Assembly: GCF_007750395.1 (NCBI RefSeq)
Contig: NZ_CP036281.1
Coordinates: 4,301,001 to 4,365,000, forward strand
From: Polystyrenella longa
GTDB lineage: Bacteria; Planctomycetota; Planctomycetia; Planctomycetales; Planctomycetaceae
Length of the DNA: 64,000 bases
Reading direction: 5' to 3'
The translations under genes and the position numbers were made by a program. Below the pieces are notes generated by a model. It was not told where the DNA came from. It ran no database searches and saw only the letters and a program-made list of their open reading frames with translations. Each line of letters opens with the position of its first letter. The stretch's first letter is position 1. Positions 36,040 through 43,733 of the stretch are shown piece by piece.

Positions 36040-36231
36040 ATGAATAATGAATTAAATATGATGATTGCAACTATTCAGGACATGTATGTGCAAAACATCA
36101 TTTCCGATGAACTAAAAACAGACCTGTTTAACCAAGTCAAAAAGACTTTTGATGTTGATGGAAATGCCAAGAATACGGCGAACCAGATTCTAAGAATACA
36201 TTTTGAAACAGCCACTATAGGAGCAAGATGA
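36040..36231 (+). CDS. Small phage protein of unknown function
   Basis: 63 residues, helical, behind AAAGGA. Its stop overlaps the next ATG (ATGA). It has no recognised domain. The pair with 36228-36554 forms a small operon between the array terminator and the methyltransferase. Confidence 0.6.
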   Translation: MNNELNMMIATIQDMYVQNIISDELKTDLFNQVKKTFDVDGNAKNTANQILRIHFETATIGAR

Positions 36232-36554
36232 AACAAATGAACAAGAAGACAAATGATTTAGAACTAGAGGTTGTTTTTATCAACAGTAGAGGATTGCTGT
36301 CAGACTTTCATCTAGATAGTTACAACATAAAACAGGTTGAGGCATTTGAGGAAGAGATTCAATGGATCACTAGAGTAATTGAATTAGATTGCCTCTCTCA
36401 TTTGGCTGTTCTTACAGATCCTTTTGAAGAATGGCAGGACGAGAAAAAAGAATTGTTAAAGCAACTGAGGCAGGCGGGTATTCCTGACTTTCATTATGAT
36501 ATGGATATAGCTCTAGAGTTATTCTCTTTTTCTGATTTGAACATAAAACAATAG
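36228..36554 (+). CDS. Phage protein of unknown function
   Basis: 108 residues, acidic, with a strand-rich start (LELEVVFINSRGLLSDF) and helical remainder. Ribosome site AGGAGC at good distance. No family recognised. Confidence 0.6.
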   Translation: MKQMNKKTNDLELEVVFINSRGLLSDFHLDSYNIKQVEAFEEEIQWITRVIELDCLSHLAVLTDPFEEWQDEKKELLKQLRQAGIPDFHYDMDIALELFSFSDLNIKQ

Positions 36555-36580
36555 GAGGATAAATGAATAATCACAGCTTC

Positions 36581-36597
36581 CCCTAAATACCTGCATG
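36581..36597 (+). promoter_or_regulatory. TAAATA motif on the methyltransferase start codon
   Basis: CCCTAAATACCTGCATG, ending in the ATG at 36595; no Shine-Dalgarno sequence. Confidence 0.45.
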
Positions 36598-37380
36598 GGG
36601 AAACTTTCAAAACAACAAATCAAACATCAATCAGAACTATTAGATTCAATTCAAAACAATCCCAATGATGATCAGATTGAAACGTTTTACCACAACTTCA
36701 ACGAACAATTCATTGGCGACGTCACAAGAAATTCAGCCTATTTCACACCTCTTGATTTAGCCTATGACTTTGCTTTGATGTCTCCCACTTATGGTTATGT
36801 GATTGATGCCTGTGCTGGAATAGGTCATCTCTCCTTTGCCGCAAAAACAAGAGACTACTATCAAAACAACATCAAACAACTCATCTGCATCGAACTAAAC
36901 CACAAATACACCGAAATAGGAAAGAAACTATTACCAGAGGCTGACTGGTATACTGGCAGTATCTTTGATGAAGAATTACACAAAGAAATCATGTCAAATT
37001 ACAACATTCAGAAATATGACTGCCTTATCAGCAATCCACCATTTGGATCCTACTCAATGAAACCTGTTCCCAAAGAACAAAGAAAGTGGCTTAAATACAC
37101 AGGCAGTGAATTTGACATGGCAACTATCGAAATAGGACACAAACTGGCCAACAATGCCTCTTACATCCTGCCAACTCAATCCTGTACCTTCCAGGCATCA
37201 GGCCATAGCTACATCAAACAACACAAAGAAAACCGCAAATTCAATAAACTGAAAAAAGAAATCAATCAACCCAATTTAATCCAACATTGGACATCAATTG
37301 ACACAGCAGTCTATGAACAATTCAAAAATACCAGAGTAAGTGTTGAATGTTTGACTGTGGAAGTTGATGAATGGACATAA
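36595..37380 (+). CDS. DNA N6-adenine methyltransferase
   Basis: 261 residues. AdoMet motif VIDACAGIGHLSFA near residue 65, acidic turn CIELNH near 98, and catalytic NPPF near 143 (CLISNPPFGSYS), in the order typical of N6-adenine DNA methyltransferases. YFTPLDLAYDF before motif I is like the target-side motif X. No restriction endonuclease is adjacent, so it is an orphan enzyme, probably protecting phage DNA from host restriction or marking it. Recognition sequence unknown. Confidence 0.85.
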   Translation: MGKLSKQQIKHQSELLDSIQNNPNDDQIETFYHNFNEQFIGDVTRNSAYFTPLDLAYDFALMSPTYGYVIDACAGIGHLSFAAKTRDYYQNNIKQLICIELNHKYTEIGKKLLPEADWYTGSIFDEELHKEIMSNYNIQKYDCLISNPPFGSYSMKPVPKEQRKWLKYTGSEFDMATIEIGHKLANNASYILPTQSCTFQASGHSYIKQHKENRKFNKLKKEINQPNLIQHWTSIDTAVYEQFKNTRVSVECLTVEVDEWT

Positions 37381-37442
37381 GAGCAAGACAATGCTAAGGA
37401 ATAGTCACTCCCCGATCCCCATTCCCACTCATCGAGTAACAA

Positions 37443-38219
37443 ATGCCTGACCAGACAATTGAACTTATCACAATCATTATCGCTAGCTTGACCATACTGG
37501 CATCCTTCATATGGACAACGATCAGCCATAGACGCCTGATGGACAAGACTGACGCTTTAACTAAAAGATTTATTGAATCATGTCAGCAAAGACTAGATTT
37601 AGAGTACAACACTTTATCACTCAAATCATTGACTTTTCAAGCTGTCGGAAACATGTATTACATCCATTTACCATCGGACAAGAAAGCAACCCATTTTCCT
37701 GATGGAATAGTCAAAGTATCCATTTACAAGACTTACGATGGTTTCATGCAGATAAATGACACCATGGCAGCAATAAATTTATGTGCCATTGAATTTGGTT
37801 TCGAAGTAGTCGAGATCTTCCCAGCCGTTCATGGTTCTTGGTGGCAACGATTTCTTTGGAAAGCGAAGAATAGTGATGCTGTTGTGGATCGATTGAACAA
37901 AATGGAGCGAGCCATTGAAATGCAAGGCTTATTCCTGCCTCAATCACAAGCAGATAAGAATTTACTTGAGGGTGCTGCTGCATTTCGGAATTCACTCAAT
38001 AATGACGAGGGTATTGTTCTAGTTGGATCAGTGTTATTGTTGAGGCTAAGAACAGGGGGTGACTCTTTTCTCACCATTACTAAAAGCCTGACTCAGAAAC
38101 AGCTGATATTCTTAGAAAAGAACCCTATGCTTCTTGAGTCACCCAACAAGATTCTAGATGCATTAGGGGATGCAGAGAACGAAAGCGATGATGGTGGTGA
38201 TATAATTCACCGACTATAG
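37443..38219 (+). CDS. Membrane-anchored protein of unknown function
   Basis: 258 residues. A single N-terminal membrane segment (ELITIIIASLTILASFIWTTI, about 5-27) is followed by a cytoplasmic or periplasmic alpha/beta domain. The start has no clear ribosome site. No lytic or lysis motif seen. It lies convergent to the winged-helix/zinc-ribbon gene. Confidence 0.6.
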   Translation: MPDQTIELITIIIASLTILASFIWTTISHRRLMDKTDALTKRFIESCQQRLDLEYNTLSLKSLTFQAVGNMYYIHLPSDKKATHFPDGIVKVSIYKTYDGFMQINDTMAAINLCAIEFGFEVVEIFPAVHGSWWQRFLWKAKNSDAVVDRLNKMERAIEMQGLFLPQSQADKNLLEGAAAFRNSLNNDEGIVLVGSVLLLRLRTGGDSFLTITKSLTQKQLIFLEKNPMLLESPNKILDALGDAENESDDGGDIIHRL

Positions 38220-38232
38220 TCAATGAAATCAA

Positions 38233-38682
38233 TCAAGAATAATTACCAACATTTCTGTCAACTCTTGGTTCTGGTAAACCAAAGACATGACCACATTTCC
38301 CACACTGCTCCATGTTTAATGGAACCTTTTTATCTAAACATCCAGGACATTTCTTTTTGTATGAACTATAAACCTTTTTTGCTCCTACCCACTGAATAGT
38401 CACAAGATGACTGGTCAACACAATCATCGTATCTCTCTTGCCATTAACCATCTTCGATCTGGTCATGATCAATGACGATCTGCTCAAAACAGCCTTGGCA
38501 AAATCAACCTGGTTTTTCCACTTAGGCCTATGATTCAGAAGTCTCCTGTCTGAATCCGAAAACTGACTCCCAAGCCTCTTTTCACATGTCTTAAGAAATT
38601 CAGAATTCATCAACCAACCCCGATTCTTAACCAATTCAGACATCAACAGTTTCTTGAATGTCATAACACTTGTCACAGCCAT
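38233..38682 (-). CDS. Winged-helix (Mrr-N-like) protein with C-terminal zinc ribbon
   Basis: 149 residues. The N-terminal ~70 fit the winged-helix domain found at the N-terminus of Mrr-type proteins, including the characteristic PKWKNQVDFAKAVLSRSSLI. The C-terminus has CPGC (about 112-115) and CGKCGH (about 127-132), a four-Cys zinc ribbon. No nuclease domain is present. DNA binding, perhaps transcriptional control, is likely. AAGGAGG precedes the start. Confidence 0.65.
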   Translation of the reverse strand: MAVTSVMTFKKLLMSELVKNRGWLMNSEFLKTCEKRLGSQFSDSDRRLLNHRPKWKNQVDFAKAVLSRSSLIMTRSKMVNGKRDTMIVLTSHLVTIQWVGAKKVYSSYKKKCPGCLDKKVPLNMEQCGKCGHVFGLPEPRVDRNVGNYS

Positions 38683-38758
38683 TTCTTTCCTCCTTTTGCT
38701 TGAGTTTTAATACCTCCACAAAAGATGGTAGCCTAATTATCTAAACATTCTGAAACTT

Positions 38759-39112
38759 TCACTCAACAATCTTAAATCCATCATCACCACGTGCATTCTC
38801 CCAAAACTCTTTTTCTCTTCTGAGATAATCAGCCTGTGTTTCAAAATAATATCCCAACAAATCAGACTCTATCTCTCTCATCTGATCATGGAGATCCTCA
38901 GGTGTCTTTAACTTTGACTCATCGATAGAGACCAAAAATGGAGTCTGATCAGAATCCACAATCTTTGGCAATGCAGCCTCAACTAATTTAGTCAACACTG
39001 ACCTCCAATTCATGTTGTATTGCTTCCCATATTTCATCACCATTTCTACATATTTTGACCTTACAGTGATGCTCACTCTGGCTGTCTCTGGTTTACTTGA
39101 TTTATTGCTCAT
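38759..39112 (-). CDS. Ribbon-helix-helix-like regulator candidate
   Basis: 117 residues from MSNKSSKPE. ARVSITVRSKYVEMVMKYGKQYNMNWRSVLTKLVEAAL fits strand-helix-helix; the C-terminal half is charged and helical. The start is chosen because the TATATA motif ends in it. The gene borders the noncoding region 39113-39810, which holds palindromes suited as operators, so an immunity or copy-control regulator is possible. Confidence 0.55.
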   Translation of the reverse strand: MSNKSSKPETARVSITVRSKYVEMVMKYGKQYNMNWRSVLTKLVEAALPKIVDSDQTPFLVSIDESKLKTPEDLHDQMREIESDLLGYYFETQADYLRREKEFWENARGDDGFKIVE

Positions 39113-39126
39113 ATAGGTATATATGC
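39110..39126 (-). promoter_or_regulatory. TATATA motif on the start codon of the 39112 gene
   Basis: GCATATATACCTATATG on the minus strand, ending in the ATG at 39112-39110. Confidence 0.4.
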
Positions 39127-39327
39127 ATGCCAATAAGTGTTAGTGATACTAAAATGAGGGTCATTATGGTGTTTGTTGGGTGTACCTAAGACACTACTAC
39201 ATAAGGGTTTACGTCATTTCCACCGACCATTTCTCTAAAGATTAATAATAAAAATCGTCAAATCTTAATAATCTTAAGTGACTACCTGACAGGCTCTTAG
39301 GCCATCAATGAGCAGAGTAATACCTCC

Positions 39328-39343
39328 TGTGCATTAATGCACA
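39328..39343. promoter_or_regulatory. Perfect 16-base palindrome, operator candidate
   Basis: TGTGCATTAATGCACA is its own reverse complement. Confidence 0.55.
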
Positions 39344-39399
39344 AATTGTGTTGAATGACACTGAGAGTAATGACATGATCAGATGTTCATTCTGATTGA

Positions 39400-39426
39400 T
39401 GTCGGTTTATATAACATATACCGACA
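39400..39426. promoter_or_regulatory. 27-base dyad, operator candidate
   Basis: TGTCGGT and ACCGACA flank 13 AT-rich bases that continue the symmetry imperfectly. Confidence 0.5.
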
Positions 39427-39810
39427 ACTATATCCTAAGCCTTTAACCTACAATGACTTACACTCTACTGCCATTGATCATATCTTGCATTACGTCAAAT
39501 CATCATCAGTCAAATAAATAAAAGGCCACAGAATGACCTGTATCGAGTCATCTCGTTTCAGTGATGATTCTGTCCTGTTTCTGATTGATGCAATGTAGGG
39601 ACGATCTGATGCGAAATGACACAATAAGAGGTCAAATATCCCCCCCCTCTCATTTTATTGGGAATGTAGGTATTTAGAGGGTGTGTGTAGCAATCAGATA
39701 TTTTTTCATTTTCAGTGCCCATTAATAATTTTTTTGGCGATTTCTTAATAACGATTTTATTTAGACATTTGGCAGTCCTGTGAGACTGCTTTCTGACCTG
39801 ATAGACAAAA

Positions 39811-39851
39811 AAATGCCCGAGGTCATTTGTTACAAAAATGACCTCAGGCAA
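39811..39851 (-). terminator. Intrinsic terminator of the tyrosine recombinase gene
   Basis: On the minus strand TGCCTGAGGTCATTT pairs with AAATGACCTCGGGCA and is followed by T7. Confidence 0.85.
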
Positions 39852-39908
39852 ACATCACATTTCAACCAGTAATTCCAAGTTTATTTAGTGCCAGAAATTC
39901 CATTTTCC

Positions 39909-40652
39909 TCACACAAATTGTCTAATCTGATTCGATTGACTGACTTTTGAATAATATTTAAGAAGGATTGTCGGACTGTTTCCAACCATTGTTGCCAAAA
40001 CTGGCACAGGCACACCTGCCAATAATTTATTTGTGATGTATGTATGTCTCAAATCGTAGGCAACACAACTGAATGGCAATTGACTGAATGCTCTTTGCCA
40101 ACCTTTTTCGTTCCATTTTTTGCCAGTGATGAATTCTGAGTTCCAGTCGATTTGTTCCAGTGCAGATTTAGACAAGTAAACCATATCTGATTGACCTGTT
40201 CTTTTTTTGTTTTTGTGTTGTTTGAGGTAGACCAGATCTTTTTGAATGTCAGCAGTTTTGATTGAACAGATTTCAGAGGGTCTCCTGCCAGTAAACAGGA
40301 GTAGATTGAACAATCGGACAAAGTCTGAATCACAGTTCTCATTGACCCAATTGACCTGATTCTGAGAGATTAAGTTTTCTCTACGTTCACCAGCGGGTAT
40401 TTTCAGATTCTGGATGGGATTAATTCTGATCATCTTTTGATTGAATGCCCAGTTGAAACATTGTTTCAGGATGATGAAATAGAGTCTTTTGGTTGACTCA
40501 GACCATCTTTCTTGTTTTGCAAGTTTGAGGATGAGTTTTTCTGAGAGTCTGGAGGGTGGAACATGACCCAGTTCAGACTGTATTTTTCCCAATGGCTTTT
40601 TGTATTGGGGATTCTCTTTTGTGTATTTGTCGATGAGTGTTTTGATAAACAT
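39909..40652 (-). CDS. Tyrosine recombinase/integrase
   Basis: 247 residues. A SAM-like core-binding domain (about 1-85) precedes the catalytic domain: Arg in TGRRPSEI near 123, YDLRHTYIT near 205 (box II arginine with Tyr in place of the first His), VGNSPTILLKYYS near 230 with the nucleophilic Tyr. The usual second His/Trp is Asn here. The phage also has a serine integrase at its right end, so this enzyme is probably not the integrase that produced the comM junctions; dimer resolution or relic are options. AAAGG precedes the ATG. Confidence 0.85.
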   Translation of the reverse strand: MFIKTLIDKYTKENPQYKKPLGKIQSELGHVPPSRLSEKLILKLAKQERWSESTKRLYFIILKQCFNWAFNQKMIRINPIQNLKIPAGERRENLISQNQVNWVNENCDSDFVRLFNLLLFTGRRPSEICSIKTADIQKDLVYLKQHKNKKRTGQSDMVYLSKSALEQIDWNSEFITGKKWNEKGWQRAFSQLPFSCVAYDLRHTYITNKLLAGVPVPVLATMVGNSPTILLKYYSKVSQSNQIRQFV

Positions 40653-40718
40653 AGAGATGACCTTTCTTGATGTGTCCAGGTAACATTTCTATGTTGGTTT
40701 GTCAAATGTAAAATAAAA

Positions 40719-40753
40719 CGTATCACCTGCATTGATCAGATACAGGTGATACG
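40719..40753 (-). terminator. Intrinsic terminator of the 41494-40798 operon
   Basis: Perfect 11-base arms CGTATCACCTG / CAGGTGATACG around 13 bases; followed on the minus strand by TTTTATTTT. The long perfect arms could also be a protein-binding site. Confidence 0.75.
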
Positions 40754-40797
40754 CAAAGAAAGAGATCCATCTCCGGTCACATCCCTGTGCTATATCC

Positions 40798-41259
40798 CTA
40801 AACCATTTCTTTGATTAATCTTTTTTTGGATCTCGATGGGATAACGTATCCATCAAACTCTGGGGATCTTTTGTCAAAGCCTTTGAGTGCTGGATAGTGA
40901 CGAATATTCAGTTTACTCAACCAATGCCCTAACTTACGTTCAGTCGAGTATTTTGATACATGACACCAGCCTCTAGGTAGTGGTTTACGCAAGTCAATGG
41001 TGTCGTGATACGTCAAATGTCTGTAGATGCCTGAGTTCAGGTCTATAAACTTGTTGAATTTACAAAAACCAGTGGTCGATGTGCATGACCAGAGGCATGA
41101 TGCAACTGTGCCCCAATGATCAGAATGCCTGATTACTCCATCATTCTCATACCAATACTGTGAACCAGATTCTGAAACGTAGTCTGGTATTCTATTTGGT
41201 TTAATCACAGGCCTAAATACAGCCTGAGTCATGTAGTTGAATGTGTCACGATCCACCAT
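40798..41259 (-). CDS. Phage protein of unknown function
   Basis: 153 residues from MVDRDTFNYM behind GGGTGAGG. Rich in Trp, Tyr, His and Cys (SQYWYENDGVIRHSDHWGTVASCLWSC), with a basic C-terminus (SRSKKRLIKEMV). No family recognised. Second gene of a leftward operon. Confidence 0.6.
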   Translation of the reverse strand: MVDRDTFNYMTQAVFRPVIKPNRIPDYVSESGSQYWYENDGVIRHSDHWGTVASCLWSCTSTTGFCKFNKFIDLNSGIYRHLTYHDTIDLRKPLPRGWCHVSKYSTERKLGHWLSKLNIRHYPALKGFDKRSPEFDGYVIPSRSKKRLIKEMV

Positions 41260-41275
41260 TGTCCTCACCCTTTCT

Positions 41276-41494
41276 CTAGTTATTTTGTCCAATTCGTTCA
41301 ATCTTATAAATGTTATCCCATATATCCTGCTTGAATCCGGCAAGTTGTTCTATTTCCTCAGGAGGCAAGTAAATAGATTGTTCATATTCGGCCAGTTCGG
41401 TCATGATGGCTCTTAGACCTCTGGCACTTGGTTGTCTTTGGACTGCTTTAATCTTAACCATTATCGCATTCAATTCAGGACCATAATCATCCAT
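41276..41494 (-). CDS. Small helical phage protein
   Basis: 72 residues from MDDYGPELN, all helical. The start after an AGAGAGAG purine tract is preferred to a longer frame opening in a T/G-rich tract. Unknown function. Confidence 0.55.
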   Translation of the reverse strand: MDDYGPELNAIMVKIKAVQRQPSARGLRAIMTELAEYEQSIYLPPEEIEQLAGFKQDIWDNIYKIERIGQNN

Positions 41495-41820
41495 TGTTTG
41501 TTCTCTCTCTCTTCTGTTGTTTTGTGTTTTGTTGTGTTGTTTTGACTCGACAGAAGGATTATATCTTGAAAATGAAAAGAACAAAGAGATAAACCGAACG
41601 AGATAGTGTCAGGGGTGTGTGGTATATGTCTCGAAAACTTTTTGATTGATTTTAAGGCACAAAATATTCAATTATTTAAAATGATTATTCTGGAATATTT
41701 CCAAGATTATTTATGGAGACGTTTTTAGGTACAAAAAAGAGACCGACAATCAACAAGACTGCCAGTCTCTATCCAATTAATTACTATCGATAACTGTACT
41801 GTAGATGGATTTTGTCTGAC
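41495..41820. other. Noncoding gap with rep terminator and a 15-base direct repeat
   Basis: No gene seen. An AGAGAC / GTCTCT hairpin with a T6 tail on the minus strand (about 41733-41770) ends the replication gene. TTTTAGGTACAAAAA at 41723-41737 recurs exactly at 43527-43541, bracketing that gene. Confidence 0.6.
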
Positions 41821-43380
41821 TTAGGCTGCCAGAGCCATCATTTTGTGGGTAATTTCGTCGGAGTTCAGATGAAATATGGTGTTGGTTGAGGCATCTATTT
41901 TTGTAATGACTTGAGAATCAGGTAGGACAGGGGCATTTTTGACAAAGAGAGAGATGTTAGCTTTACACAATATACTACTACCTATTCCTTTCCCTTTTTG
42001 AGCCTGATCCTGTTGTTTCTTTTCTTCAAACTGTTGTTTCTGCTTTTCGTCACGTTGTTCGTCATTCAGAATCATTGAATAGACTTCATCAGTAATTTTC
42101 CACTTTGCAGCCTGACCCTGTTCTGTTCCACAATGCCAAACATAATTTTCATCAATCCAATTGATAAAAGATCTTCTAGACAATTCTTTGGTCATCACTG
42201 CAACTCTGTTTCTATTGTATTTTCTCGAAACATAATCATTGTCAAACATCCAGTTCCAAATCCATTCAATCCCAGCCACAGGACATGATTCATCTTTGTT
42301 TGGATTTTCGTAATAAAACTTGAGTATCTTGAGAAAACATTTCCAGTCTTCCAGAACTACATTTGCAGAACTGGTGGTTTTCATTGTTTCTTCAAACATT
42401 GATTCAGAGAAATAGTCAATTTGGTTGTTAATCAGGTCAAACTTTTTCTCATCCAGTCCGATGGATCCTGTTTTGCTTCGATTTTTAACACTTAAAATTT
42501 GGGCAGGCTCAATGAAATCGTCAATGACATCAGCCCAGTCAGACAAATACATGACATAATCGGTGTCATTTTCGTCCTCAGATTCTTTATCAGCCTCAAT
42601 TTGTTCTTGAATGGCCAAATAAACGTGTTTATGTCTGGGGCATTTAAACAAATCTCCCCCTTTAACACTCTCAGGATAGCCATTTCGACTGAATTTAATA
42701 TCTGTGCATGTGGCTTTTATCTCTACATCAGCAATATCACAGTCTTTTGCGAGGTATCGAAATACCTTTTCAGTCTTTTTGAGTATTTCGTTGATTGCTT
42801 TTGCATCACCAAAGGTTTGTCCTGTTTGCTGGTTTTTCTGATAAGTGTGATTTTTGAAAACAAGATAGCAGTGTCCAGCAGGTTGACTGGTTGATTCATC
42901 TTCATGAAAAAGTAGTTCCGGGAATTTGTCCCTTAAAATGTCATAAAATTCTTTGATACCTTCAACAGAGCCTGTCATGTTTGACTTTTTCTGTATGTCG
43001 ACATCACAACCAACAACTAGATATTCAGAACGACAATCATTTGTATAAAAGAGTGTTTCCTCATAAGCTGAATGTCGTCTCAGTTTGATTCCTGAGATTT
43101 TCATCACATTTTCAATTGGTTGGCTTAGATAGCTGTGTGCCATCTGTTTAGATAAAGAACTGGAACTACTTGTCAGTTTCTTTTTAGCGATGACTCTATT
43201 GATTATATTTTTGATTGCAGAATTTTTGGTAGAGAGTAGTTTTTTCTGACCATCCTCATATCCAATCAGTTGACCTGTTCTTATTCCACATATATTTGCG
43301 AAAAGTTGCGTAGATCTTTTGAATTCGTCTTTATTCTTTTGAATTCTTTTGTTATTGTTACTATCTAATGTTGGAAGCAT
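41821..43380 (-). CDS. Putative primase/replication initiator
   Basis: 519 residues. A hydrophobic-DxD motif (YLVVGCDVDIQ near 122), then a GHCYLVF motif near 168 (STSQPAGHCYLVF), are in the order of archaeo-eukaryotic primase motifs I and II; a third acidic motif is uncertain. The C-terminal part (about 340-440) looks like a winged helix (VAGIEWIWNWMFDNDYV ... WKITDEVYSMIL), followed by a Gln/Lys-rich linker. Location in the right-arm leftward cluster and flanking direct repeats fit a replication role. Family assignment is tentative. Confidence 0.45.
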   Translation of the reverse strand: MLPTLDSNNNKRIQKNKDEFKRSTQLFANICGIRTGQLIGYEDGQKKLLSTKNSAIKNIINRVIAKKKLTSSSSSLSKQMAHSYLSQPIENVMKISGIKLRRHSAYEETLFYTNDCRSEYLVVGCDVDIQKKSNMTGSVEGIKEFYDILRDKFPELLFHEDESTSQPAGHCYLVFKNHTYQKNQQTGQTFGDAKAINEILKKTEKVFRYLAKDCDIADVEIKATCTDIKFSRNGYPESVKGGDLFKCPRHKHVYLAIQEQIEADKESEDENDTDYVMYLSDWADVIDDFIEPAQILSVKNRSKTGSIGLDEKKFDLINNQIDYFSESMFEETMKTTSSANVVLEDWKCFLKILKFYYENPNKDESCPVAGIEWIWNWMFDNDYVSRKYNRNRVAVMTKELSRRSFINWIDENYVWHCGTEQGQAAKWKITDEVYSMILNDEQRDEKQKQQFEEKKQQDQAQKGKGIGSSILCKANISLFVKNAPVLPDSQVITKIDASTNTIFHLNSDEITHKMMALAA

Positions 43381-43392
43381 AGTCTTATATAG
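43378..43392 (-). promoter_or_regulatory. TATATAA motif on the replication gene start codon
   Basis: CTATATAAGACTATG on the minus strand, ending in the ATG, directly after an AAACCCCTT / AAGGGGTTT hairpin. Confidence 0.5.
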
Positions 43393-43733
43393 AAACCCCT
43401 TTTCATTTTTTAACGGATTTGTTAAGGGGTTTTTATATTATATTGAAAATATATGCAACACTTTATTATTGACAACACAAAGTGTATCACAATGACTACA
43501 CATTATGTGATGTTTATAGATTCAGATTTTAGGTACAAAAATTTGGTATTAGGATTATAGATAATGTTGGGTATCATTTTGAGCCTGTCATTTTCTTTAT
43601 CCTTTCAGAAATGGCAGGCTCTTGTTGCCCATAAAAAAAGCCCGACCTAACAGGTACAGGCATAGATATTACGCTAAATTATTGGCGACCATAATAAAAG
43701 AAACACTCAATCATTGTTTGATTGAGTGTTTTT
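43381..43733. other. Control region between replication and integrase genes
   Basis: No gene seen. It has the AAACCCCTT / AAGGGGTTT hairpin (about 43394-43430), inverted repeats ACACTTT / AAAGTGT (43458-43485) and ATCACA / TGTGAT (43486-43511), the direct repeat at 43527-43541, and a minus-strand terminator around 43633-43670 (ACCTGTTAGGT stem with T7). Candidate operators for lysis-lysogeny or replication control. Confidence 0.5.
43701..43731. terminator. Intrinsic terminator of the serine integrase gene
   Basis: Perfect 13-base stem AAACACTCAATCA / TGATTGAGTGTTT with T/A runs on both sides; works in both directions. Confidence 0.85.

Larger units (their letters stand above)
39113..39810. 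other. AT-rich noncoding region with palindromes (candidate control region/origin)
   Basis: About 700 bases with no convincing gene; the 97-codon minus-strand frame at 39558-39851 starts inside a terminator. It contains AT-rich tracts around 39235-39285 with AGATTA / TAATCT inverted repeats, a 16-base perfect palindrome, and a long dyad. Neighbours are a putative regulator and the tyrosine recombinase. Confidence 0.55.

Noticed and set aside
39558-39851. 97-codon minus-strand open frame
   Set aside because: Its start lies inside the hairpin of a terminator, it lacks a ribosome site, and its sequence has no protein-like pattern.
40466-40732. 88-codon frame upstream of and overlapping the tyrosine recombinase
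   Set aside because: Shadow frame; the recombinase already has a complete core-binding domain from its own start, so no frameshifted extension is needed.
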